A DNA stretch of 9,839 bases from Verrucomicrobiota bacterium (GCA_003532555.1 DOEU01000114.1:1-9839), one strand, 5' to 3'; shown: positions 1 through 6,302, numbered from the stretch's first letter. Made by a program: numbers and translations. Notes: generated from the letters alone by a model not told the origin.

Positions 1-387
1 GATCCATCCAAGGGATACGGAAATTCAATCACGGTGGATGTGACTACGGCCGTTGATGCCGCGACATTCAAGCGTATTAGTGTGCGTGGCACTTTGGCTG
101 AGGGCAATATGATGATTTCACGAATAAATGATTTCGATAAACTCTACTTTGAGCCAATGGGAACTGCGGTGCTGTTTATCTATAAGGATCGTCCGGGCGT
201 GATTGGTCAAATTGGACAGGCCTTAGCGGAAGCGGGATTGAACATCAATGATATGCGTAATCCCCATGATTTGAGTGGTGAATATTCATTGGCTTTGATG
301 CGGGTAAGTGAGTCGGTTGATTGCGGTGTGATCTCTAAGATTAAGTCTGAGATCGATGCGATTCATTCTTCGTGTATACAGTTTTAA
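1..387 (+). CDS. serA: D-3-phosphoglycerate dehydrogenase, C-terminal part (ACT domain)
   Basis: The reading frame is open from the first base and ends at TAA 385-387, so this is the last 128 codons of a gene that begins outside the window. The visible part holds the end of the substrate-binding/intervening domain, whose chain runs through a GTLAEGN-like strand and a RINDF turn. It is followed by an ACT domain with the hallmark DRPGVIGQIG loop and the downstream LNIND motif, where ACT domains of SerA bind serine or form the dimer interface. SerA is a cytosolic NAD-dependent enzyme oxidising 3-phosphoglycerate in the first step of serine synthesis, and the ACT domain usually carries feedback control by serine. 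The second half of the ACT domain differs from common SerA proteins: NPHDLSGEYSLALMRV stands where a GR...GG segment is usual. The methionine at 34 is internal and is not the start. Another ACT-containing 2-hydroxyacid dehydrogenase cannot be fully excluded because the catalytic domain is missing. Confidence 0.8.
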   Translation, partial: DPSKGYGNSITVDVTTAVDAATFKRISVRGTLAEGNMMISRINDFDKLYFEPMGTAVLFIYKDRPGVIGQIGQALAEAGLNINDMRNPHDLSGEYSLALMRVSESVDCGVISKIKSEIDAIHSSCIQF

Positions 388-393
388 GCCGAT

Positions 394-864
394 CTATTTA
401 TTGAGCTGCTGGTCTGCTTCGGCATATAGATCTTCACTGGGGGTTTGAGCGGTGCCGTATGAAATCTCGATATGTTGCGTCTGCAGATCCGATTGAATCC
501 GCTGAATAGCATTGAGTGCCTGTTGCGCATCGGTTTCAGGAAGCAATAGAGCAAATTCATCTCCACCCACACGAGCAATGATATCGGCATCGCGTTTGTT
601 TAGTTGGATACGGTGGACGAGTGTCTTTAGTGCTTGATCGCCGGCGACATGGCCCTGCTGTTGATTTAGGCTTTTTAAGCCGCGCATATCGATCAGGATC
701 AAGGTTAATGGACGTTGATAGCGTTGTGCAGTTGCTTCTAGTTGGACGAGGGCTTCTTCGAACCCTCGGCGATTGAGAATGCCAGTGAGTGAGTCAGTCC
801 GGTTTTCTTCAAGTAAGTTAAGAAGAGAAAGGTGGAGCCATAATTGGGAGTTTGAATAGCTCAT
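394..864 (-). CDS. Minimal GGDEF-domain protein (putative diguanylate cyclase)
   Basis: The 156-residue product is almost only a GGDEF domain. The opening DSLTGILNRRGF signature is at residues 24-35, the DMRGLKSLN segment at 59-67 (first Asp and Asn kept, second canonical Asp replaced by Arg), GH...GD at 71-76, and an intact VGGDEF active-site loop at 99-104. RDAD at 91-94 sits at the spacing of the RxxD inhibitory site that binds product. By family knowledge it should make cyclic di-GMP from two GTP. There is no signal peptide, membrane segment or sensor domain, only about 20 leading residues that may form a helix. The C-terminus stops in the last helix (ADQQLNK), without the YxAKxxGRN tail usual in this family. 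The start codon overlaps the stop of the upstream DUF218 gene as ATGA, suggesting translational coupling. The fold is certain; whether it is catalytically active is not. Confidence 0.85.
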   Translation of the reverse strand: MSYSNSQLWLHLSLLNLLEENRTDSLTGILNRRGFEEALVQLEATAQRYQRPLTLILIDMRGLKSLNQQQGHVAGDQALKTLVHRIQLNKRDADIIARVGGDEFALLLPETDAQQALNAIQRIQSDLQTQHIEISYGTAQTPSEDLYAEADQQLNK

Positions 865-1535
865 GGATTTGAATTCATTTTTGCATAGAAATAAGCAATG
901 GCTTCAGAAAGAACATTACGAACGCCTCTACTATGGGCATACCATCGTTTGGATGGATAGTCGGGATCGGGTAGGGCGGTGATGCCCACGGGTGTTTCGG
1001 GTCCGAGGGCTCTGCGAAAGAGGAGATGACTGCGCCGCGCATGCGGTCCGATGGTGATGAGGTGAATGGGTTGATTAGTGAGCGCGTGTTGATCGAGATA
1101 TTTTTGGAGGGCTAGAGCAGCGGCATAGGTTCGGTCTCGTTGAACCTGAGTAGCGATAATAGGGTGAATGGATGCGTGTGGAATACCAAGGTGTTGAAGC
1201 CGAGCTGCTGTCATCTCAGGATATGTCCGATAGGGTGTTAAATAGTGACCCGTTTCAAGAGGTCCGCCGGTACAGAGAATGCCGTAATATGAGCCAGCAT
1301 GGTATAGCTTGACAGCATGTTTAAGAGAATGATCATTGATCCAGCCTTCAATGGTGAGCCAACCTCGATAAGGGGACTGAGTGGTGGCAAGAAAAGGGTA
1401 GAGTTGGCTTATTAAAATTATTGAAACAAGAATAATTATAAGGGGACATATCAGTTGGGTGCGCCAGTTGCGAAGATTAGATCGATTCGGTTGATCAGTT
1501 TTCGAGTGCATAGAAAGAGTTATAGCAAGTTTCAC
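861..1535 (-). CDS. YdcF/SanA/ElyC-like (DUF218) protein with one N-terminal membrane anchor
   Basis: The product (up to 224 residues) has a short, basic N-terminus, one hydrophobic membrane helix at about residues 28-48, then a single soluble domain likely to lie outside the cytoplasmic membrane. That domain shows DUF218 landmarks: a nucleotide-fold-like start LTIEGWINDHSLKHA, the CTGG turn (88-91), a QRDRTYAAAL helix (132-141), and GPHARRSHLLFRRALG (163-178) with the paired arginines typical of the family. The C-terminal GVRNVLSEAIAYFYAK helix is common in this subgroup. DUF218 proteins are linked to envelope functions (SanA to envelope barrier, ElyC to peptidoglycan synthesis), but no reaction is established, so none is assigned here. 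The open frame begins at a GTG at 1535; an ATG at 1511 (216 residues) is equally possible because neither has a clear ribosome binding site. It is the first gene of a two-gene unit with the GGDEF gene. Confidence 0.75.
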   Translation of the reverse strand: MKLAITLSMHSKTDQPNRSNLRNWRTQLICPLIIILVSIILISQLYPFLATTQSPYRGWLTIEGWINDHSLKHAVKLYHAGSYYGILCTGGPLETGHYLTPYRTYPEMTAARLQHLGIPHASIHPIIATQVQRDRTYAAALALQKYLDQHALTNQPIHLITIGPHARRSHLLFRRALGPETPVGITALPDPDYPSKRWYAHSRGVRNVLSEAIAYFYAKMNSNP

Positions 1536-1560
1536 GGGGTAGAACAGAGTAAAACTATTT

Positions 1561-1580
1561 ACTGTCAGAGGGTTGACAGT
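1561..1580. repeat. Inverted repeat, possible operator between the DUF218 gene and rplM
   Basis: ACTGTCA (1561-1567) and TGACAGT (1574-1580) are perfect 7-bp inverted arms around a 6-bp centre. The right arm overlaps the candidate -35 box of rplM, and the whole element lies just downstream of the expected start of the minus-strand transcript. The size and symmetry suit a dimeric repressor site, but no known regulator motif is recognised. Confidence 0.35.
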
Positions 1581-1599
1581 GGGAGGTGGTTTCTATAGC
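1573..1599 (+). promoter_or_regulatory. Candidate sigma-70-type promoter for rplM-rpsI
   Basis: A perfect TTGACA -35 box (1573-1578) is followed after 15 bp by TATAGC (1594-1599), a 4/6 match to the -10 box. The spacing is shorter than the usual 17 bp. Transcription from here would give a leader of about 40 nt before rplM, with a small TGTG-TAAAG-CACA hairpin at 1611-1623. It is the only good -35 box in the intergenic region. Confidence 0.45.
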
Positions 1600-1618
1600 T
1601 TCTGCTCCCTTGTGTAAA
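1592..1618 (-). promoter_or_regulatory. Candidate divergent promoter for the DUF218-GGDEF unit
   Basis: Read on the minus strand, TTTACA (1618-1613) lies 15 bp before TATAGA (1597-1592). The -10 region overlaps that of the rplM promoter because CTATAG (1593-1598) is its own reverse complement. The match is moderate (5/6 and 4/6) and the spacing short, so this is a suggestion only. Confidence 0.25.
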
Positions 1619-1634
1619 GCACAGAGATCGTTGT

Positions 1635-1639
1635 GAGGA
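1635..1639 (+). promoter_or_regulatory. Shine-Dalgarno site of rplM, decides its start
   Basis: GAGGA lies 8 nt before the ATG at 1648. This favours ATG 1648 over the in-frame GTG at 1633, which overlaps this site and has nothing comparable ahead of it. Confidence 0.7.
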
Positions 1640-1647
1640 CTTTTGAA

Positions 1648-2082
1648 ATGAAAACATTTATGCCCAAAGAAGCAGACATACAGAGGGAATGGCTCTTAGT
1701 TGATGCTAATGAGTTGCCAACAGGTCGTTTAGCTGTTGTGATTGCAGATGCGTTAAGGGGACGTGACAAGCCTACATATACACCTCATGTGGATACAGGG
1801 GCTTTTATCGTAGTTGTGAACTGTGAAAAAGTGAAACTGAGCGGAAATAAAGAGCAAGATAAGATTTATCAGGATTACTCAGGATATTCGAGTGGACGTA
1901 CCGAGAAGTCGGCGGCATCGATTCGGGAGAAAAATCCGGAGCGGATTATAACGCAGGCAGTGAAAGGAATGCTGCCTACAAATCGTCAGGCTCGCCAGAC
2001 ATTGAAGCGTTTGAAGGTATATGTAGGACCAGATCATCCGCATGCGGCGCAGAAATTGGGTGAACTGAAAGTGGAACTTTAA
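1648..2082 (+). CDS. rplM: 50S ribosomal protein L13
   Basis: The 144-residue product matches L13 over its whole length, which is usual for the family (about 142-147). It starts MKTFMPKEADIQREW, close to the common L13 N-terminus, and carries GRLA (26-29), DTGAFIVVVN (49-58), AVKGMLP (104-110) and the HPH motif (130-132). L13 binds 23S rRNA early in assembly of the large subunit. ATG 1648 was chosen over the in-frame GTG at 1633 because of the GAGGA site ahead of it and because the first residues then align with the family. The gene lies 15 nt before rpsI, the near-universal bacterial pairing. Expression is probably driven by the promoter in the divergent region upstream and ends at the terminator after rpsI. 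Confidence 0.97.
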   Translation: MKTFMPKEADIQREWLLVDANELPTGRLAVVIADALRGRDKPTYTPHVDTGAFIVVVNCEKVKLSGNKEQDKIYQDYSGYSSGRTEKSAASIREKNPERIITQAVKGMLPTNRQARQTLKRLKVYVGPDHPHAAQKLGELKVEL

Positions 2083-2097
2083 TCGGGAATAAATACG

Positions 2098-2490
2098 ATG
2101 GCAACAGATACAGCATCAGCGACAGGACGGCGGAAGCGCTCAGTAGCGCGGGTTCATTTGAGTGAAGGTAGTGGGTCTATTCAAGTAAATGGACAGGATG
2201 CGGCCGATTATTTTGGAACAGCTCTACAAATTGAATTGCTGAAGAAGCCTTTCGAAGAGATTGGTGGATTAGGAAAATATGATGTGATTGCTTCTGTTAA
2301 GGGTGGCGGAAAATCAGGTCAATGTGGTGCGGTTGTGCATGCAGCCTCCCGAGCATTGTCGTCGCTGGACGAAGAGATCAAATCGGTCTTAAAAAAAGCA
2401 GGATTTCTTACACGCGATTCGCGTGTTAAAGAGCGAAAGAAACCGGGACAACCGGGAGCGCGTAAACGATTCCAGTTCTCTAAACGTTAA
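2098..2490 (+). CDS. rpsI: 30S ribosomal protein S9
   Basis: The 130-residue product is a standard-length S9. It has the GRRKRSVARVHL start of the conserved core (11-22), the GSGSIQVNG turn (24-32), VKGGGKSGQCGAVVHAASRAL (68-88, with the usual glycine-rich loop), and the basic tail LTRDSRVKERKKPG...RKRFQFSKR. In the ribosome this tail reaches the P-site tRNA anticodon stem, and its terminal Lys-Arg is present here. A short run of about ten residues before the core (MATDTASATG) is a common extension. GGGA at 2085-2088 is a modest ribosome binding site. The gene forms a two-gene unit with rplM and is followed within 25 nt by a strong terminator. Confidence 0.97.
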   Translation: MATDTASATGRRKRSVARVHLSEGSGSIQVNGQDAADYFGTALQIELLKKPFEEIGGLGKYDVIASVKGGGKSGQCGAVVHAASRALSSLDEEIKSVLKKAGFLTRDSRVKERKKPGQPGARKRFQFSKR

Positions 2491-2514
2491 CCGTTGGAGA
2501 TATGATTCAGAGAG

Positions 2515-2541
2515 AGCCTCCCATGCCGGGGGGCTTTTTTT
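2515..2541 (+). terminator. Intrinsic terminator of rplM-rpsI
   Basis: AGCCTCCC (2515-2522) pairs with GGGGGGCT (2528-2535) through 8 bp, including one T-G pair, around the 5-nt loop ATGCC. The hairpin runs into seven T residues (2535-2541). It lies 25 nt past the rpsI stop, so it separates ribosomal-protein transcription from the arginine genes. Confidence 0.88.
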
Positions 2542-2542
2542 G

Positions 2543-2571
2543 TTTCCGGAAGGGATAAAAAATCATTTAAT
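2543..2571 (+). promoter_or_regulatory. Weak candidate promoter for the arginine operon
   Basis: Between the rpsI terminator and argJ the sequence is AT-rich. TTTAAT (2566-2571) matches five of six -10 positions, with only a poor -35 (TTTCCG, 2543-2548) 17 bp upstream. No ARG-box-like palindrome is seen here. A promoter is expected because of the terminator, but its exact place is uncertain. Confidence 0.25.
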
Positions 2572-2598
2572 AAAGCGTTAGTTGGGATAAATATAAAA

Positions 2599-3789
2599 AT
2601 GAAAAAAGAAAATCAACAGATCGGATGGCCAAAAGGGTTTAGGAGTAGTGGTATATCCGCGGGGATTAAAGTGGATGGCTCATTGGATATGGCTTTAATT
2701 TATTCCGATGTGTTGGCAACTGCAGCTGGGGTTTTTACGACCAATCAAGTTTGTGCGGCGCCTGTGAAATTGTGTCGGGCTCATTTGAAAGAGCCGCATG
2801 CGCGAGCGATTGTTGTGAATAGTGGGGTTGCCAATGCATGTACGGGAAAAGCGGGTATGGAGTCGGCGGCGTTGATGGCGAGCCAAACTGCGGATGAGTT
2901 GGCATGTCTTCCAGAGGAGGTTTTGGTTTGTTCCACGGGCAAGATAGGGCCTCAATTACCGATGGAGAAGATAGGATCGGGGCTGGTTGCCTTGGCGGAT
3001 TCGGTGGCGATAGATCAGATTGATGTGACAGCTCAGGCGATAATGACAACGGATACAAGGTCGAAACAAGTGGTACGGGATATTGAATTAGGCGGTTTAG
3101 CAGTTCGGTTAACAGGTCTGGCCAAGGGGGCAGGTATGATTGAGCCCAATATGGCAACTATGCTGGCTTTTATTACGACCGATGCTTCGGTGGAGCCGGG
3201 TGTTTTGCAACAGGTATTATCGTCAGCGGTGGATCAGAGTTTTAATCGGATTACGGTTGATGGGGACCAAAGTACAAATGATACGGTATTAATTTTAGCG
3301 AATGGCACATCGGGAGCGGTAGTTGAATCAATGGATCCAACGGGCTACGGAGCTTTTGTTACGGCGTTAAATGAAATTTGTTTTGATTTGGCGATGATGA
3401 TTGTGCGGGATGGTGAAGGAGCGGATCGGTTTGTAACGGTAGTAGTTGATGGAGCGCAGTCCATTGACGAGGCAGATTTGGCAGCAAGGGCAGTGGCAAA
3501 CTCATTACTGAATAAGACGGCTTGGGCGGGAACTTATCCGGATTGGGGTCGGATTATGGATGCGATCGGATATGCGGCAGCTCAGGTGGATGAAGAGCGG
3601 GTAAATATTTTTTATGGAACCACTCAAGCAGTTGAGGGGGGCATTCAGGCGGCAATTTCAATGGAGGAGATGGTGAAAGCGGTTTCTGAAGTGGAGTTGT
3701 TGATTCGGATTGAGTTGGGGTTGGGGACAGGAAGTGCGACTGTTTATACCTGCAACTGTACCGAGGCGTATGTACAGATTAATGTGTAA
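2599..3789 (+). CDS. argJ: Glutamate N-acetyltransferase / N-acetylglutamate synthase (ArgJ)
   Basis: ArgJ moves the acetyl group from acetylornithine to glutamate, recycling it in arginine synthesis; some members also use acetyl-CoA. The 396-residue product has the expected order of motifs: KGFRSSGISAGIK near the N-terminus, VNSGVANACTG (73-83), the oxyanion-hole region CSTGKIG (111-117), and KGAGMIEPNMATMLAF (176-191). Thr187 would be the nucleophile freed by self-cleavage after Ala186, making alpha and beta chains. SFNRITVDGDQSTNDT (214-229) and RDGEGA (270-275) follow. The C-terminus is unusual: it ends YVQINV, whereas the family usually continues after this Asn with xxYR(S/T), residues that line the active site. 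The following DNA does not encode the missing tail in another frame. The gene starts 109 nt after rpsI and is 8 nt ahead of argB. The name is secure; whether it is mono- or bifunctional cannot be told. Confidence 0.95.
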   Translation: MKKENQQIGWPKGFRSSGISAGIKVDGSLDMALIYSDVLATAAGVFTTNQVCAAPVKLCRAHLKEPHARAIVVNSGVANACTGKAGMESAALMASQTADELACLPEEVLVCSTGKIGPQLPMEKIGSGLVALADSVAIDQIDVTAQAIMTTDTRSKQVVRDIELGGLAVRLTGLAKGAGMIEPNMATMLAFITTDASVEPGVLQQVLSSAVDQSFNRITVDGDQSTNDTVLILANGTSGAVVESMDPTGYGAFVTALNEICFDLAMMIVRDGEGADRFVTVVVDGAQSIDEADLAARAVANSLLNKTAWAGTYPDWGRIMDAIGYAAAQVDEERVNIFYGTTQAVEGGIQAAISMEEMVKAVSEVELLIRIELGLGTGSATVYTCNCTEAYVQINV

Positions 3790-3797
3790 GGGTTAAG

Positions 3798-4670
3798 ATG
3801 AATGCATTTATTGAAAAAGCGGCGGTGTTAACGGAGGCCTTGCCTTTTATTCAGCAGTTTCGAGGCGAAACCGTGGTCGTCAAGTTTGGTGGCAGTATCA
3901 TGGAAAATGAGGTTGGCGTGCGGAATATTCTCCAGGACATTGCCTTTATGGAATGCGTTGGAATGCATCCGGTGGTGGTGCATGGGGGAGGGAAAGCGAT
4001 CTCAAAAGCATTACGTGCTGCCGGAATACATTCCGAGTTTTTTCAGGGACTACGGGTAACGAGTGGCGATTCAATACAAGTGGTTGAACAGGTGCTTAAT
4101 CATGATGTGAATCCAAAAATGGTTGAGATATTGCGGGAGTTTGATGGAAAGGCGAGGGGTATTCATGGTGAAGATATTTTTTCTTCGGAAAAAATGACGG
4201 GGCGGGATATTGAAACCAATCAAGTGCATGATTGGGGATTTGTAGGGCGAATTCAGTCGGTTGATGTTGAACCCATTGAGGCATATATGAAATCGGAAAT
4301 TGTGCCGTTAATTACTCCGTTGGCGCGGGATGCGAGTGGGCAGCTTTATAATGTGAATGCGGATGATGCTGCAACAGCGGTGGCGTGTGCATTGAATGCA
4401 CGAAAGCTGGTTTTTCTTTCAGATGTACCGGGCCTGTTGCATGATCCTTTGGATTCGCAGTCGCTGATTTCATCGTTACACTTGAATGAAGTGCAAGAAT
4501 TGATTGATCGGGGTGTAATTACAGGAGGGATGTTACCGAAGATAAAAGGTATGTTTAATGCGGTTGAATCAGGGATTAAGAAGGCACATATCATCGACTC
4601 TGCATTACCGCACTCGTTATTGCTGGAACTATTTACCAGCGAAGGCGTAGGTACAGAAATTTTAAAATAG
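3798..4670 (+). CDS. argB: Acetylglutamate kinase
   Basis: ArgB phosphorylates N-acetylglutamate with ATP, the committed step when ArgJ recycles acetyl groups. The 290-residue product shows the amino-acid-kinase fold motifs: VVKFGGS (27-33), HGGGK (62-66), FFQGLRVT (81-88), DWGFVG (145-150), NVNADDAA (185-192), FLSDVPGLL (206-214) and GGMLPKI (243-249). The N-terminal helix IEKAAVLTEALPFIQQF lies ahead of the first strand. By family knowledge this extra helix marks arginine-inhibited hexameric kinases (as in Thermotoga and Pseudomonas), and the C-terminal HSLLLELFTSEGVGTEI region also fits that type. Feedback inhibition by arginine is therefore likely but inferred. The gene follows argJ by 8 nt and precedes argD by 9 nt, so all three are probably cotranscribed. 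Confidence 0.97.
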   Translation: MNAFIEKAAVLTEALPFIQQFRGETVVVKFGGSIMENEVGVRNILQDIAFMECVGMHPVVVHGGGKAISKALRAAGIHSEFFQGLRVTSGDSIQVVEQVLNHDVNPKMVEILREFDGKARGIHGEDIFSSEKMTGRDIETNQVHDWGFVGRIQSVDVEPIEAYMKSEIVPLITPLARDASGQLYNVNADDAATAVACALNARKLVFLSDVPGLLHDPLDSQSLISSLHLNEVQELIDRGVITGGMLPKIKGMFNAVESGIKKAHIIDSALPHSLLLELFTSEGVGTEILK

Positions 4671-4679
4671 TTATAAGTG

Positions 4680-5912
4680 ATGAAAAAAAATCTTTCTACA
4701 ACTGAAATCGCGGACTTGCATCAGACGTATGTAATGCCGACGTACGCACCCAAGACGGCCTTAGTCAAAGGATTAGGTGCATGGGTTTGGGATGCTGAGG
4801 GGAAGCGATATTTAGATTTTTGTTCGGGAATCGCAGTTACCAATATTGGACATTCACATCCGCGTTTAGTGAAGGCTATTCAAGAACAAGCAGAACAGTT
4901 GCTGCATGTTTCGAACCTTTTTTATAATCCGGTGCAACCGCAGTTGGCAGCTGCTTTGGCGACATGTTCAGGGTTGACAGGTGCGAAGTGTTTTTTCTGC
5001 AATTCAGGTGCGGAGGCGAATGAGGGTATTATCAAGTTGGCGCGTTTGTGGGGTTCGAAGCAGGGTCGTCATGAGATTATTACGTTTAAGCAGTCGTTTC
5101 ACGGCCGAACCTTGGCGACGTTAACGGCCACGGGTCAGGATAAAGTAAAACATGGTTTCGGACCTTTGCCAGAGGGCTTTGTATATGCAGATTATAATGA
5201 TTTAGATTCGGTTCAAAAGCTTATGGGACCCCAGACCGTAGCGGTGATGGTAGAGGCCTTGCAGGGCGAGGGTGGGGTTATTCCTTCGAATCCGGAATTC
5301 TTGCCTGGGTTGCGGGCGCTTTGTGATGAGGCTGGTATTTTATTGTTGTGCGATGAGGTGCAGGCGGGTGTTGGGCGAACCGGAATGTGGTTTGGGTTTC
5401 AGCAGTATGGTGTGCAACCGGATGCTTTTTCACTTGCTAAAGGATTGGGCGGTGGATTTCCAATAGGTGGGATCGTAGCAGGTGAGCAATTGGCAAACAC
5501 ATTCCATCCGGGGCATCATGCGACGACATTTGGGGGAACTCCGCTTGGGAGTGCCGCTGCATTAGCTGTGATCGAGACGATTCAAGATGAGGGCTTGTTG
5601 AAGCATGCAGCGGATATGGGCAACATGTTTATGGATGGTTTAGCCAATGTGGTCGCGAAATATCCTGCATGGATTGAAGGGGTTCGGGGAATTGGCCTGA
5701 TGAATGGGTTGGTTTTAAAAGTGCCTGCGGCTCGTTTGCAACAGGCGGTTTTTGAGCAGGGTCTATTGAGCATTGCAACGGCTCAGCGGGTTTTGCGTTT
5801 GTTGCCACCGATGATTGTGAGCATGGAAGAAGTTGATCTGGCATTAAGTTGGATTGATACGGCTTGCAAAGAGGTGAATGATGAGATGCTAGCGTTGATT
5901 GAAGCAATCTAA
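4680..5912 (+). CDS. argD: Acetylornithine aminotransferase
   Basis: This is a class-III PLP aminotransferase converting N-acetylglutamate semialdehyde and glutamate to N-acetylornithine. With 410 residues it is of usual length. Motifs (numbered from the ATG) include FCSGIAVTNIGHSHP (47-61), the PLP-phosphate loop NSGAEAN (108-114), SFHGRT (139-144), EALQGEGG (192-199), DEVQAGVGRTG (225-235, Asp225 contacting the PLP ring nitrogen), the PLP lysine Lys254 in SLAKGLGGG, and HATTFGGTPL. A GTG at 4677 directly before the ATG gives one extra residue and cannot be excluded. No strong ribosome binding site is seen, so translation may be coupled to argB 9 nt upstream. Homologues also serve as succinyl-DAP aminotransferase (DapC) in lysine synthesis, which may matter here because lysA and dapA lie downstream. 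Confidence 0.93.
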   Translation: MKKNLSTTEIADLHQTYVMPTYAPKTALVKGLGAWVWDAEGKRYLDFCSGIAVTNIGHSHPRLVKAIQEQAEQLLHVSNLFYNPVQPQLAAALATCSGLTGAKCFFCNSGAEANEGIIKLARLWGSKQGRHEIITFKQSFHGRTLATLTATGQDKVKHGFGPLPEGFVYADYNDLDSVQKLMGPQTVAVMVEALQGEGGVIPSNPEFLPGLRALCDEAGILLLCDEVQAGVGRTGMWFGFQQYGVQPDAFSLAKGLGGGFPIGGIVAGEQLANTFHPGHHATTFGGTPLGSAAALAVIETIQDEGLLKHAADMGNMFMDGLANVVAKYPAWIEGVRGIGLMNGLVLKVPAARLQQAVFEQGLLSIATAQRVLRLLPPMIVSMEEVDLALSWIDTACKEVNDEMLALIEAI

Positions 5913-5923
5913 AACCGGATGTT

Positions 5924-5929
5924 AAGGAG
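5924..5929 (+). promoter_or_regulatory. Strong Shine-Dalgarno site ahead of the DUF3127 gene
   Basis: AAGGAG lies 6 nt before ATG 5936, the clearest ribosome binding site in the window. It suggests that this gene is translated efficiently and independently of argD. Confidence 0.8.
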
Positions 5930-5935
5930 AAAAAA

Positions 5936-6280
5936 ATGGCATATGAATTAACGGGAAAAGTGAAGTTATTGCAAGAGACTCAGACGTTCGGAAGTGGCTT
6001 TCAGAAACGTGAAATTGTGGTGACGGTTGAAGAGGGAAAATACCCGCAAGATATCTGTTTGGAGTTCGTTCAGGATAAAATTAATTTGCTCGATAGTCTA
6101 TCAGTAGGTCAGGAAGTTACGGTGACATTTGATATTCGGGGTCGCGAGTACAACGGACGGTATTATAATAATTTGCAAGGATGGAAAGTTAGCGCGGATG
6201 CGGCTTCAGAGCAACCTCCTGTTAGCGATGCAGACGTTCCGGCTAATTTTGATGATTTTGAGGACGATATTCCCTTTTAA
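5936..6280 (+). CDS. DUF3127 family protein with SSB-like acidic C-terminal tip
   Basis: The 114-residue product matches DUF3127, a small OB-fold-like family seen mainly in Bacteroidota and Verrucomicrobia relatives. The core (1-86) begins YELTGKVKLL, contains FQKREIVVTVEEGKYPQDICLEF split over 22-44, then VGQEVTVTFDIRGREYNGRYYNN (58-79) and ends LQGWKV. Alternating hydrophobic strands fit a small beta barrel. Residues 87-108 form a low-complexity linker rich in Ser, Pro, Ala and Asp. The last six residues, EDDIPF, are almost identical to the DDDIPF tip with which single-stranded DNA-binding protein docks replication and repair partners. This suggests, but does not prove, a nucleic-acid role. 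It sits between argD and argG, 23 and 22 nt away, on the same strand, and so is likely cotranscribed with the arginine genes. No biochemical function is established for the family to my knowledge. Confidence 0.85.
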   Translation: MAYELTGKVKLLQETQTFGSGFQKREIVVTVEEGKYPQDICLEFVQDKINLLDSLSVGQEVTVTFDIRGREYNGRYYNNLQGWKVSADAASEQPPVSDADVPANFDDFEDDIPF

Positions 6281-6302
6281 GGGGTAGAAAGGATTCGGCG
6301 TA

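Noticed and set aside
34..387. Complete small ACT-domain protein starting at the codon at 34
   Set aside because: The frame is open to base 1 and the residues before 34 continue the SerA domain, so this is the tail of a longer gene.
386..423. Possible hairpin between serA and the GGDEF gene (GCCGA...TCGGC)
   Set aside because: Only five base pairs around a loop of 26 nt and no T-run; not a convincing terminator.
384..590. 68-codon minus-strand open frame
   Set aside because: It overlaps the end of the GGDEF gene in another frame, has no family features, and the GGDEF frame carries clear motifs.
1633..1647. GTG start for rplM at 1633
   Set aside because: It overlaps the GAGGA site that serves ATG 1648, and the five extra residues do not fit L13.
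2544..2551. TTCCGGAA palindrome before argJ as an arginine operator
   Set aside because: It does not resemble an ARG box, and an 8-bp palindrome is common by chance.
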